This document shows, piece by piece, positions 45,702-55,461 of a DNA stretch of 64,000 nt. The position numbers and the translations under genes were made by a program. Within the stretch, counting starts at the first letter, position 1. Each line of letters opens with the position of its first letter. Origin of the DNA: CAJXII01 sp965242915. Its GTDB lineage: Bacteria > Campylobacterota > Campylobacteria > Campylobacterales > Arcobacteraceae. The stretch is taken from assembly GCA_965242915.1 (NCBI GenBank), contig CBDETN010000027.1:62001-126000 (forward strand), written 5' to 3'. The notes below the pieces were generated by a model. It saw only the letters and a program-made list of their open reading frames with translations, was not told the origin of the DNA and ran no database searches.

Positions 45702-47003
45702 TTATTTTCCTGCTTTTTCATCTAAAAGTTTATTAATAACTTTTTGCTCTAACATTGACATTTTAATTGCCGGTAAATAACCTTGCTCTTCATATTGTTT
45801 AATCATAGCTTGACCGTCTTGTCCAGACATCATAGCTTCATAATAAACAGTTTGACTAACTTCTTGGTCAGATACTTCTACAGCTTCTGCTTTTGCCAAA
45901 GCATCGATAATAAATGTAGCTTTTACACTGTTTTTTGCTTCAGGCTCAGCTTTTTTTCTCATTTTTTCAATTTTTTTAGTATCTTCTTGAAGTTTTTTAA
46001 TTTCATCTTCTTTCATACTTCTGATTTCATTATTAAGTACTTGATTCACTTCTTGATCTAAAATCGTTTGAGGTACTGCAAAATCAAGTGCATCTACAAG
46101 TGCATTTAAGAACGCCGGTTTTAACTCTTCACTATAGTATTTACCTTTTTTCTCATTAGCAATCTGCTCTTTAATTTTAACTTTTAAAGTATCAACCGTA
46201 GCTTCTTCATCACCTTGTAAAACTTTCTTAGCAAACTCATCATCAATTACAGGTTCACCTTTTGCATGAATTTCATGAAGTTTTACTTTAAATACAACTT
46301 CAGCTCCCGCTAAATCTTTTGATTGATATTCTTTAGGGAATGTTACAGTTATATCTTTTTGCTCTTCATATTTCATACCAATTATCTGATCTTCAAATCC
46401 AGGGATAAACGAATTACTTCCAATTTCTAATGTATGATTGTCAGCTTTTCCACCATCAAATGCAACACCGTCTTTAAAACCTTCAAAGTCAATTATCGCA
46501 TGGTCACCGGCTTTAACTGTTCTTTTTCTTTTAATTTTTTCTAAAGGTGAAGAAGAAGATGCTATCTCATTAATTCTTGCATCTACTTCTTTAGCAGTTA
46601 CTTTTTTAGTTTTGATTTCTGGTAAAAGTGCTTTATAATCACCTAAATCAACTGCTGGTTTAGCAGATATTTTAAGTTCAACATCAATACTTCCATCATC
46701 GTTCTTTTCAAATTTAGTAACAGCTGGTTCACCAACTAAATCCGCATTGTCAATTTTAAGTTCAGCTAGTGCTTGAGTAAATAAATCTCTTAATGCTTCA
46801 CTTTGAGCATCTTCTTGCATTTTTGCACCATATCTTTGCTTAATAACACTTACTGGCACTTTACCTTTTCTAAAACCCTGTACATCCATAGTTTTAGCTG
46901 CTTGTTTTGCTAAATTATCTAAACTGCTTGCAATTGCTGCTGCTTCTATTGTCGCAGTTACAACTGCATTTGCTTCATCTGTTTTTGTTGCTGTAAATTT
47001 CAT
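45702..47003 (-). CDS. tig: Trigger factor
   Basis: 433 residues. The ribosome-binding N-terminal domain contains VQGFRKGKVPVSVIKQRYG, the FKBP-type domain AGDHAIIDFEGFKDGVAF (about 155-240), and a long helical C-terminal domain. Ribosome-bound chaperone. First gene of tig-clpP-def. Confidence 0.96.
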   Translation of the reverse strand: MKFTATKTDEANAVVTATIEAAAIASSLDNLAKQAAKTMDVQGFRKGKVPVSVIKQRYGAKMQEDAQSEALRDLFTQALAELKIDNADLVGEPAVTKFEKNDDGSIDVELKISAKPAVDLGDYKALLPEIKTKKVTAKEVDARINEIASSSSPLEKIKRKRTVKAGDHAIIDFEGFKDGVAFDGGKADNHTLEIGSNSFIPGFEDQIIGMKYEEQKDITVTFPKEYQSKDLAGAEVVFKVKLHEIHAKGEPVIDDEFAKKVLQGDEEATVDTLKVKIKEQIANEKKGKYYSEELKPAFLNALVDALDFAVPQTILDQEVNQVLNNEIRSMKEDEIKKLQEDTKKIEKMRKKAEPEAKNSVKATFIIDALAKAEAVEVSDQEVSQTVYYEAMMSGQDGQAMIKQYEEQGYLPAIKMSMLEQKVINKLLDEKAGK

Positions 47004-47059
47004 ATAAATGAATCTCCGTTAATTTAAAATTTTAGTGATTATATCTAAAAATTGCTTTA

Positions 47060-47764
47060 TTAATTTAAATTCTCAAAAATTTTATTTTTGATTCTGAAAT
47101 ACTGTCCACCACAAGCTAAAGATGGAATATTTATATAATTATTTTTCAAATTTCCATGATGAAAATGACCTTCAATAATAATCTGCACATTATAATATTT
47201 ATAAAAATCAATTCGTTTTTTAGAAAACTCATCAAAATCATCACATTCACTACAAATCTTTTTTTCTAATAACCAATTATCTACTCTTTTCGATAACCAG
47301 CTATTAATGTCTATTATATTTAAAAGCTTTAAAAAAAAAATATTTCTTATAATCTTTGTGTAAAGGTTATAATTAAATGGAGTAAAAATATCTCCGTGAG
47401 CAAGAGCAACTTTTTCTTTATCATAGTTACATATCAAGGGTTGTTGTTCTCTTGGTATTATTAAAATATTAGGAAATAGTTTTGAAAGAGAAAAATCATG
47501 ATTTCCTTCAAGATAAATAATTTCTATTCTGTATGAGAGTTGATTAAGTAACTCTATAATATCTTGATTTTGTTCTTTAAAATAACTAATCTGGGATGAC
47601 AAAAAATCAAACATATCACCCATCAAAAAAAGTTGAGAAGTTTGAATTTTATTAGATTGAAGCTGCAAAAGAAATAGTTTTAACTCTTGCCGATTAGGAT
47701 TATAATGAGAATCAGCTATAAAAATAGCATCTTCCCTTATATTCATAGTGAGATTATGGTACAT
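47060..47764 (-). CDS. Metallophosphoesterase, LpxH-like
   Basis: Up to 234 residues; a start at 47746 (MNIREDAIFIADSHYN) is equally possible, and neither has a clear ribosome binding site. Metal motifs are FIADSHYN, LMGDMFDFL, YLEGNHDFSL, ALAHGDIF and IEGHFHHG. Probably UDP-2,3-diacylglucosamine hydrolase of lipid A synthesis, or a close relative; the Cys pair CSEC is unusual. Overlaps the argC end by 11 bases with the long start. Confidence 0.8.
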   Translation of the reverse strand: MYHNLTMNIREDAIFIADSHYNPNRQELKLFLLQLQSNKIQTSQLFLMGDMFDFLSSQISYFKEQNQDIIELLNQLSYRIEIIYLEGNHDFSLSKLFPNILIIPREQQPLICNYDKEKVALAHGDIFTPFNYNLYTKIIRNIFFLKLLNIIDINSWLSKRVDNWLLEKKICSECDDFDEFSKKRIDFYKYYNVQIIIEGHFHHGNLKNNYINIPSLACGGQYFRIKNKIFENLN

Positions 47765-48761
47765 AAGCTATTTTTGATATTCCTGCATTTGCCTCAAATC
47801 CACACATTAAATTTGCATTTACAACAGCTTGCGAAGAAGCCCCGCGAAGTAGATTATCTATTGAACTGCTTATAAATAAAGCATTTCCATTTTGCTCTAC
47901 AAAAATATCACAAAAATTAGTTCCGCTTGTATCTTTTATATTTACGGGAGTTTCTTTGACTCTTACAAATTCATCATCTTTATAAAACTCTTTTAAAACT
48001 TGCTTCGCATCACAAATATCTTCAAGTGTAACAAAAACAGTTACAAGCATACCGCGAGTTACAGGTATCAAACTTGGTACAAAATTTATATTCGCATCAA
48101 TATCTGTTAACTCTAAAACTTTTTCATTTATTTCAGGAGAATGTCTATGTTTAAACGGGTTATATGCAAACATATTTTCACTTACATTTACAAATGTTGT
48201 CATATCGCTTAATTTTTTACCTGCACCGCTTAATCCGCTTTTAGCATCGATGAAAATATTTGATTTAGGATCAAGATATGGTACAAATGGCAATAAAGCA
48301 AGTAAAGTTGCTGTTGGATAACAGCCGGGATTTGCTACAAGACGCGCATTTTTAATTTGATCTTCATAAAATTCAGGAAGTCCATAAATCGAATGTTTTA
48401 AATTCTCTTTATCTTCGTGCGGGCAATAGTACTCTTCATATGTTTCAAGTTTAAGTCTATAATCTGCACTTAAATCAACTACTTTAATATTTAAAGCCAA
48501 TAACTCTTTTGCAAAACTCATTGAAGTTTTATGTGGAAGTGCAAGAAATGCAATATCAGCTACTTTAGCTAATTGATCTACATCTACTTTTTTTACTTGC
48601 ATATCAATTACACCGTCTAAGCTTGGGTGTAAAGTGGATACAGTTGTATTACCTGTGGAATTTGCTATATAAGTAATATTAAATCTCGGATGATTTATTA
48701 AGATTTTAATAAGTTCAAGACCAGTATATCCACTAACCCCAACAATTGCTACATTTATCAT
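47754..48761 (-). CDS. argC: N-acetyl-gamma-glutamyl-phosphate reductase
   Basis: 335 residues. GVSGYTGLELI nucleotide-binding start, ANPGCYPTATLLAL with the catalytic Cys, and KHRHSPEI. Third step of arginine synthesis. Long ArgC form. Confidence 0.95.
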   Translation of the reverse strand: MINVAIVGVSGYTGLELIKILINHPRFNITYIANSTGNTTVSTLHPSLDGVIDMQVKKVDVDQLAKVADIAFLALPHKTSMSFAKELLALNIKVVDLSADYRLKLETYEEYYCPHEDKENLKHSIYGLPEFYEDQIKNARLVANPGCYPTATLLALLPFVPYLDPKSNIFIDAKSGLSGAGKKLSDMTTFVNVSENMFAYNPFKHRHSPEINEKVLELTDIDANINFVPSLIPVTRGMLVTVFVTLEDICDAKQVLKEFYKDDEFVRVKETPVNIKDTSGTNFCDIFVEQNGNALFISSSIDNLLRGASSQAVVNANLMCGFEANAGISKIAYVP

Positions 48762-48850
48762 ATTGCCTCCAATTATACCTTCGGTATATAATTTACGGTT
48801 CCAAATCTATAAAAGTAAAGCAGTTTACTTTTACTTAACGATTTTCACCT

Positions 48851-49330
48851 CTAAAATGCTTTATATGAAATAGACTCTACTTCAAATTCTCTTGCCCCTC
48901 CAGGAAGTTGTGCTATAAATTCATCACCCTCTTCTTTCCCTAAAAGCTGTTTGGCTAAAGGTGAGTTAAATGAAATAATTCCAGCATCAGGATTACTATC
49001 AAGAAAACTTCCCAATGTATAAGTGATCTCTTCATCAGTTTTTAGATCAATTATTGTTACAGTTGAACCAAAACTAACCTTATCATGTGCTAATTTTGAA
49101 GGGTCAATCACTACAGCTTTTGTAACCATATCTTCAAATTCTGCTATTCTTTTATTGATATTTGCCTGATCCTCTTTAGCTGCATGATATTCTGCATTTT
49201 CCTTAAGGTCTCCTAATTGTCTAGCTTCTTCTATAGCTATTATGATTTTTGGTCTATGAATTAATTTCATATCACTTAATTCTAGTGTTAATCTATCATA
49301 ACCTTTACTTGTCATTGGCTCTTTTTGCAT
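48851..49330 (-). CDS. greA: Transcription elongation factor GreA
   Basis: 159 residues. N-terminal coiled coil MTSKGYDRLTLELSDMK...EARQLGDLKENAEYHAAKEDQ with the acidic tip DLKENAEY, then the FKBP-like C-terminal domain (INLG-type core DLKTDEEITYTLGS and SPLAKQLLGKEEGDEF). Rescues backtracked RNA polymerase. Confidence 0.96.
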   Translation of the reverse strand: MQKEPMTSKGYDRLTLELSDMKLIHRPKIIIAIEEARQLGDLKENAEYHAAKEDQANINKRIAEFEDMVTKAVVIDPSKLAHDKVSFGSTVTIIDLKTDEEITYTLGSFLDSNPDAGIISFNSPLAKQLLGKEEGDEFIAQLPGGAREFEVESISYKAF

Positions 49331-49339
49331 GGATTAAAC

Positions 49340-49900
49340 CTATTTAACTTTCTCTGTATATTCGCCGGTTCTTGTATCACATTTAACCATATCACCCTCT
49401 AGAATATGAAATGGTACTTGAACAACAGCTCCACACTCTAAAGTTGCAGGTTTTTTACCACCTTGTGAATCACCTTTAAAGTTTGGCGGGGTTTCAACAA
49501 CTTTCATATTTACACTCATTGGAGGTTCAACTGTAATAGGTTCACCTTTGAAAAACATCATATCTACATTCATACCATCAATAATCCATTTTTCAGTCTC
49601 CCCTACTTGGTCATAAGTAAGTCCAATTTGATCATAAGTATCTGTATCCATAAATTGTAACATCTCACCATCATCATATAAAAACTGCATAGTTTTTTGT
49701 TGTAAATCAGGAGTTTCAAATTTATCACCGGCATGGAAAGTTTTATCTATAGTTTTACCATTTAAAAAGTTTTTAATTTTACATCTTACAAATGCAGCAC
49801 CTTTTCCTGGTTTTACATGTGCATAATCTGTAATTTTATATGGAATCCCATCAACTTCAATCTTAAGACCTTTTTTTAAATCTTTCATCCCTAATGCCAT
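49340..49900 (-). CDS. efp: Elongation factor P
   Basis: 186 residues. HVKPGKGAAFVRCKI carries the tip Lys (about residue 34) that is modified in some species. MVKCDTRTGEYTEKVK closes the third domain. Relieves stalling at polyproline. Confidence 0.96.
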   Translation of the reverse strand: MALGMKDLKKGLKIEVDGIPYKITDYAHVKPGKGAAFVRCKIKNFLNGKTIDKTFHAGDKFETPDLQQKTMQFLYDDGEMLQFMDTDTYDQIGLTYDQVGETEKWIIDGMNVDMMFFKGEPITVEPPMSVNMKVVETPPNFKGDSQGGKKPATLECGAVVQVPFHILEGDMVKCDTRTGEYTEKVK

Positions 49901-49913
49901 CGTTAACTCCTAC

Positions 49914-51500
49914 TTATATTTTTACAAAGCAAACCGAAGTTGCTGCTTCTAAATTTTCTAATTGATTAATAATATCATCGTTAATTTCATCATCAACTAA
50001 AATAACTGCTAATGCACCATCTTTTTTACGACCAAGTCTAAAATCAGATATATTAATATTGTTGTTACCTAACAGATGACCAACTTCACCGATTACACCC
50101 GGTACATCGGAATTAGTAAGTAAAATCATTTTACCATGCGGCTCTATATCCATGATAAAGTTATTTATCTCTATGATTCTTTGAACATCATCATTAAATA
50201 TAGTTCCACTAACTGTATTTACACTGTTAGTAGTTGTAATCTTTACAGTTACTTTATTTTTATATCCGCTGATATTTGATACTTCTGATGTTTCAAGTGT
50301 AATATCTCTAGAAGAAGCTACAAATGTCGCATTAACATAGTTTATCTTTTCATTACTAAGTGCCATTGTCAGAGCACCTACTGTAGCAAATGTACTTAAA
50401 CTCTCAAGATAAGATGCTATCTCACCTTCAGCTTCTATTTTAATAGACTTAATTGCACTTTTATCCATTTGAGCAATTAAAAACGCTATCTTTTGAGTAA
50501 GCTCTAAATAAGGCTTAACAAATGCAGGTATTTTAGTCTCATCAATTGGCAGGTTAAGTGCGTGTGGATATCCAATACCTCTTGCTGCTTCTAGTGCATT
50601 ATTGGCAGCTTGTGTAGCAATTTTATATTGTGATTCAACTGTATTTGCACCTAAGTGTGCAGTTACAATAATATTTGGCAAATCTAAAAGTTTATTATCA
50701 GTTGCAGGTTCTTTATTGAAAACATCAATTCCTGCCATATGGATTTTGCCGCTTTTCAGATTGTTATAAAGTGCATCTTCGTTATATAATCCACCTCTAG
50801 CACAGTTTATTAAAATTACTCCGTCTTTCATTTTAGCAATTTGTGCTTCATCTATCATATTAATAGTTTCTTCATTTTTAGGTGTGTGAATTGTTATAAT
50901 ATCACAAGCTAAAATATCATCAAAATTAGTTGTATATTCTATATCTAAATCTGTGGCTTTTTGAGATGATATGTAAGGATCGTAAGTAACAACATCCATC
51001 TCAAAACCTTTAGCTCTTAATGCAACTCTATGTCCTATATTACCAAATCCAATAACACCAAGCTTTTTACCGTATAACTCTTGACCATACCAGTCTTCTC
51101 TTTTCCAGATTCTTTGATCTTTAAGCTGTGCATGAGCATAAGGCATTTTTCTCATACAAGAAAGCATATGTGTCATTGTAAGTTCTGTAGCAGCAATTGT
51201 ATTTGCAGTTGGTACATTCATAGCAATAATACCTTTTTTGCTACAACCTTCCATATCTACATTATCAACACCAACACCGGCTCTAACTACTGCTTTTAAA
51301 TTTAATGCAGCAGCTAAAAATTTATCATCTATATCAGTTGAACTTCTAGTGATACACACATCAGCAGTTTTAATAACATCCAAAAGGGCAGTTTTATCAA
51401 TGTCAGCTGCATAAACATAGTTTATATCACTACTGTTTTTTAAAATGTCCAATCCACTTTCGTGGATATGGTCACATACTACAATTGTAGGTTTACTCAT
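49914..51500 (-). CDS. serA: D-3-phosphoglycerate dehydrogenase
   Basis: 528 residues from the second of two Met codons (MSKPTIVVCDHIHESGLDIL). NAD loop GVIGFGNIGHRVALRAKGF, active-site ARGGLYNEDAL and the His motif VTAHLGANTVESQ. The long form has an intervening domain and a C-terminal ACT domain (LTNSDVPGVIGEVGHLL), the likely serine sensor. First step of serine synthesis; serB is elsewhere in the window. It lies 13 bases before efp. Confidence 0.96.
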   Translation of the reverse strand: MSKPTIVVCDHIHESGLDILKNSSDINYVYAADIDKTALLDVIKTADVCITRSSTDIDDKFLAAALNLKAVVRAGVGVDNVDMEGCSKKGIIAMNVPTANTIAATELTMTHMLSCMRKMPYAHAQLKDQRIWKREDWYGQELYGKKLGVIGFGNIGHRVALRAKGFEMDVVTYDPYISSQKATDLDIEYTTNFDDILACDIITIHTPKNEETINMIDEAQIAKMKDGVILINCARGGLYNEDALYNNLKSGKIHMAGIDVFNKEPATDNKLLDLPNIIVTAHLGANTVESQYKIATQAANNALEAARGIGYPHALNLPIDETKIPAFVKPYLELTQKIAFLIAQMDKSAIKSIKIEAEGEIASYLESLSTFATVGALTMALSNEKINYVNATFVASSRDITLETSEVSNISGYKNKVTVKITTTNSVNTVSGTIFNDDVQRIIEINNFIMDIEPHGKMILLTNSDVPGVIGEVGHLLGNNNINISDFRLGRKKDGALAVILVDDEINDDIINQLENLEAATSVCFVKI

Positions 51501-51521
51501 CAAGTCAGTCCTAATTTGAAA

Positions 51522-53180
51522 TTATTTAAGTTGTCCAGCTAATGCATCACCTAAAGTCATATTGCTATCATCATTTACACTTTTTAATATATCTCTTTGT
51601 TGTTGAGATTCAAGTCTTTTAGATGATAATCTAACTCTATTTCTTTGTTTGTCAATATTAACAATTACAGACTCTATTGTCTCACCAATTTTAAGCTCTT
51701 CTTCACCTTCAGCAATTGCAAGTAAATCTTCTTTTCTGATTAAACCGTCAAGATTGTTTTCTAATTTAACAAATACACCAAAATCTTTAATATCTTTAAT
51801 ATCTGCCTTGATGATATCACCGTTGCTGTGTTTTGCAGCAAACAGGTCAGCAGGAGAATCAGCAAGTGATTTTAAACTTAAAGAGATATTTTCTTTTTCA
51901 GTGTCAATTTTGATGATCTTAGCTTCTATCTCATCACCTTTTTTAAATTGCTCTTTACATTTAACTGCATTATCCCAGCTAGCTTCTTCATTGTGTAAAA
52001 GACCGTCTACAGTTCCTAAATTGATAAATGCACCAAAATCAGTTAAAGTTGCAACTTTACCTTGTACAGTATCACCAACTTTATGAGATTTTATAAATTG
52101 TTTAAATGGTTTTTCTTGAAGTGATTTTAAACTTACTCTTAATCTTCTTTTATCACAATCTAAATCGATAACTTCAACATTGATCTCATCACCGATACTT
52201 AAATAATCTTTTGGATTTTTAGCATGTTTATCCCAAGAAATTTCAGAGATATGAAGAAGACCTTCTATATCATTTCCTAAATCAACAAAAGCACCATAAG
52301 TTTCAAAATTTGAAACAGTTACAGTAATAGTATCACCTTGCTCTAATTGACCTCTCATCTCTTCCCAAGGATCTGGAAGTGCTGCTTTGATTGATAATGA
52401 TAAATGACCTTTTTCTTTGTCATATTTTTTAACAACAACAGTAACAGCATCACCTTCATCATAATACTTAGAAGGATTAACAGGACCTTTATAACTGATT
52501 TCGTTGTAGTTTACTAAACCGTCAACTCCACCAATATCAACAAACATACCATAACTGGTAATTTTCTTAATAGTTCCAACTTTTGGCTCATTTTCTTCCA
52601 TAAGTTTAATGATTATCTCTTCTTTATGTTTTTGTGCTTCTTCAATTAATTTTCTTCTTGAAATTACAATACTTGAAGTTTCCGCCTTAGCAGATAAAAC
52701 TACAGCTTTGATTTTTTTACCAACTGCACCAAATGCTTTTAAGAAACCTTGAGCCATTGGCATAAAGTATTCCATACCTTCACTATCTTCTACAACAAAA
52801 CCGGCTCTGTTTTTAACGCTGACTACTGTACCTTCAATAATTACATTTTCAGGTTCTGCACCATGTTCTTTAAAGAACGCATCAAATTTTTCTTTCTGTA
52901 AAACTTTTCTATAAGATAAACTTGGTCTTTCACCTCGAGAGTTCATAAGCATTACTTTAATTGTATCACCAACTTTATATTGAACAACACCATCAATTGT
53001 AATTTCTGAAAGGTATAATTTACCTTCACTTTTTTGACCAACATCAACTAAAAAGTTATCATCGTTTATCTCAACGATCACACCGTCAACAATTGTATTA
53101 CTTTGTGATTTTTGCTCACTTGCCTCAAACATCGCCGCGAAGTCTTCATCTTCACCAATTTCTATATCTTCAAATTTCAT
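51522..53180 (-). CDS. rpsA: 30S ribosomal protein S1
   Basis: 552 residues from MKFEDIEIGEDEDF; AAGGGAAAG lies 4-10 bases upstream, favouring this over a longer frame to 53219. Six S1 (OB-fold) repeats are visible, e.g. GTIKKITSYGMFVDIGGVDGLV and KVATLTDFGAFINLGTVDGLL. Binds mRNA on the 30S subunit. Confidence 0.95.
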   Translation of the reverse strand: MKFEDIEIGEDEDFAAMFEASEQKSQSNTIVDGVIVEINDDNFLVDVGQKSEGKLYLSEITIDGVVQYKVGDTIKVMLMNSRGERPSLSYRKVLQKEKFDAFFKEHGAEPENVIIEGTVVSVKNRAGFVVEDSEGMEYFMPMAQGFLKAFGAVGKKIKAVVLSAKAETSSIVISRRKLIEEAQKHKEEIIIKLMEENEPKVGTIKKITSYGMFVDIGGVDGLVNYNEISYKGPVNPSKYYDEGDAVTVVVKKYDKEKGHLSLSIKAALPDPWEEMRGQLEQGDTITVTVSNFETYGAFVDLGNDIEGLLHISEISWDKHAKNPKDYLSIGDEINVEVIDLDCDKRRLRVSLKSLQEKPFKQFIKSHKVGDTVQGKVATLTDFGAFINLGTVDGLLHNEEASWDNAVKCKEQFKKGDEIEAKIIKIDTEKENISLSLKSLADSPADLFAAKHSNGDIIKADIKDIKDFGVFVKLENNLDGLIRKEDLLAIAEGEEELKIGETIESVIVNIDKQRNRVRLSSKRLESQQQRDILKSVNDDSNMTLGDALAGQLK

Positions 53181-53302
53181 CTTACTTTCCCTTTTGTTTA
53201 CACCTTTTTGATGGTGCACCTTTAATTTTAGGCTTGATTATATAAAAAATTTGCTTAGGTTCTTATGAGAGAAAAGAAAAATACTAAAAAAGTACTTTTA
53301 TA

Positions 53303-54127
53303 TTATATGTCTTGAATTTTATCTATTACTTTTTGAATAATCCAATCAGGGGTAGATGCACCTGCAGTTACTCCGCATAATTTCTTAGATTTAAACCAAT
53401 TTAACTCCAACTCTTGTTCATCTTCGATTAGATAACTATTTTTACAATTTTCAAAAGATATATTAAAAAGTTGTTTTGTATTTGATGAGTTTTTTCCGCC
53501 AATGACTATCATCACATCGACTTCTTGTGATAATTCTCGAGTAGCCCCTTGGTTTTCAAAAGTTGCATCACAAATTGTATTAAATACCCGTACTTCTTTA
53601 TATCGTAATATCAATTGATTTACAATCTCTAAATAGTTTTCTTTCTTTTTTGTTGTTTGTGCCACGGTTGCTATTTTGTCATATTTAAAAATGATATTTT
53701 CTAATTCTTGTGGTTTTAAAACTACAAATACATCATCACCATAACTTTTTACACCTTTTACTTCAGGATGCTCTTCATCTCCAAAAATTACAATACTGTA
53801 ATTATCAGCCGACATTTTTTTAACTATTTGTTGAGGAGTTGTTACAAAAGGGCAGGTTGCATTTATAATAGTCGCGTCTTTTTGTTTTAATGCAGCTAAA
53901 TCATTTTTTGGAATACCGTGTGTTCGTATGATAACAGTATCATCTTTTTTTACTTCATCCAGGCTATTGTAAAGTCCTACATCAAAATCTTCATTTAAAC
54001 GGTTTATCTCTTTTTGATTGTGTATAAGTGGTCCCATAGTCGCAGAATTCTTATGCTCTTGCGCTATTTTAATAGCTCTTTTTACACCAAAACAAAAACC
54101 GTAACTACTAGCTAGTTTAACTTGCAT
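53303..54127 (-). CDS. ispH: 4-hydroxy-3-methylbut-2-enyl diphosphate reductase
   Basis: 274 residues. The three cluster Cys lie in GFCFGVKRAI, NATCPFVTTPQQ and NTICDATFENQ; IIRTHGIP and GGKNSSNTKQL are substrate-site motifs. Last MEP-pathway step, complementing ispDF. It follows aroA by one base. Confidence 0.96.
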   Translation of the reverse strand: MQVKLASSYGFCFGVKRAIKIAQEHKNSATMGPLIHNQKEINRLNEDFDVGLYNSLDEVKKDDTVIIRTHGIPKNDLAALKQKDATIINATCPFVTTPQQIVKKMSADNYSIVIFGDEEHPEVKGVKSYGDDVFVVLKPQELENIIFKYDKIATVAQTTKKKENYLEIVNQLILRYKEVRVFNTICDATFENQGATRELSQEVDVMIVIGGKNSSNTKQLFNISFENCKNSYLIEDEQELELNWFKSKKLCGVTAGASTPDWIIQKVIDKIQDI

Positions 54128-54128
54128 T

Positions 54129-55442
54129 TTAGACCTTTAAAGAGTTTAAAATTTCATTAAAATTTGGAAAAGAAGTCTCAATACATTGTGTATCTTCTAC
54201 ATCCATACCACAAACCAATCCTGCTATTGCAAAACTCATAGCGATTCTATGGTCACCATGACTATCAATAGTAGCTTTTTTTAAAGTTGCATCTCCATTG
54301 ATCTCATAACCATCTTCAAACTCTGTAAAATCAACACCGCAAAGTTTTAAACTATTTACAACAGCACTAATTCTATCACTCTCTTTTACCCTTAGTTCTT
54401 TGGCATTTTTAACTATACTTTTACCGTTTGCTATTGACATAGCAATACTAAGTGCCGGAAGTTCATCAATTAACCAGGCAATATTTTTATCTACTGTTAC
54501 ACCGTTTAATTGAGCTGCCTCAACTATAATATCACCTAAAGGTTCATACACATTCTTGGTTTCAACAAATTGTACTTTTGCACCCATTTGTTTTAAAATT
54601 TTATACGCTTCTATTCTAGTTGGATTTAATGTAACATTTTTTAAAGTTACTTTTGAATCTGGAATAATAGCAGCGGCAACTGCAAAGAAAAATGCACTTG
54701 ACGGGTCTGTTGGTACCGTAATATTTAAAGGTTTCAAAGGTTTAGATATAGGATTTATCTCTATCCAACCTTGACTTTTCTCTCCTTCACTGTCCACTAT
54801 CCACTCATCACTAACCACTATTTTCGCACCCATCCCATTTAACATTCTTTCAGTATGATCTCGGCTTAATAAATCTTCTTTATAAAAGCTAACCTCATCA
54901 CTTTGAATGCCTGCTAAAATAAGTGCTGATTTTACTTGCGCTGAATCTATTGGACTATGATATTTAAAAGGTTTTAGTTTTCCACCTCTTATATGCAAAG
55001 GTGCTTTATTTCCATCTTCACGACCATCTATTTTTGCCCCGATATCTCGCAAAGGATTAACAACCCTTTTCATAGGACGACCTCTTAGATATTTATCACC
55101 GGTTAATACAAAACTACCTTCAATACCTGACAAAAGCCCGGCATAAAGTCTCATACCCGTACCTGCATTTCCACAATCCAAAATATCATCCGGTTCACGC
55201 AAAAATTCAGGTGGAGTAATTTTAATCATTTCCCCATCATCTTCTACAGTTGCCCCTAATTTCTCGGCGATTTTAAGTGAATCCATTGTATCTTCGCCAC
55301 GAAGATAATTTTTAATATATGATGGTTGATCACTCAGCAGACTAAACATAGCACAACGATGTGAAATAGATTTATCACTCGCAATATTATCAATAACTAT
55401 ATCAAATGGTTTATTTAACTTTTCAATACTTAATTTATTCAC
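54129..55442 (-). CDS. aroA: 3-phosphoshikimate 1-carboxyvinyltransferase
   Basis: 437 residues. SDKSISHRCAMFSLLSD at the start (substrate Lys), LDCGNAGTGMRLYAGLLSG, KYLRGRPMKRVV, and the C-terminal LRVKESDRISAVVNSL and SHGDHRIAMSFAIAG. Sixth step of the shikimate pathway. Operon pheS-pheT-aroA-ispH-rpsA order on the minus strand. Confidence 0.96.
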   Translation of the reverse strand: MNKLSIEKLNKPFDIVIDNIASDKSISHRCAMFSLLSDQPSYIKNYLRGEDTMDSLKIAEKLGATVEDDGEMIKITPPEFLREPDDILDCGNAGTGMRLYAGLLSGIEGSFVLTGDKYLRGRPMKRVVNPLRDIGAKIDGREDGNKAPLHIRGGKLKPFKYHSPIDSAQVKSALILAGIQSDEVSFYKEDLLSRDHTERMLNGMGAKIVVSDEWIVDSEGEKSQGWIEINPISKPLKPLNITVPTDPSSAFFFAVAAAIIPDSKVTLKNVTLNPTRIEAYKILKQMGAKVQFVETKNVYEPLGDIIVEAAQLNGVTVDKNIAWLIDELPALSIAMSIANGKSIVKNAKELRVKESDRISAVVNSLKLCGVDFTEFEDGYEINGDATLKKATIDSHGDHRIAMSFAIAGLVCGMDVEDTQCIETSFPNFNEILNSLKV

Positions 55443-55461
55443 ACTATCCCCTAATTATTAA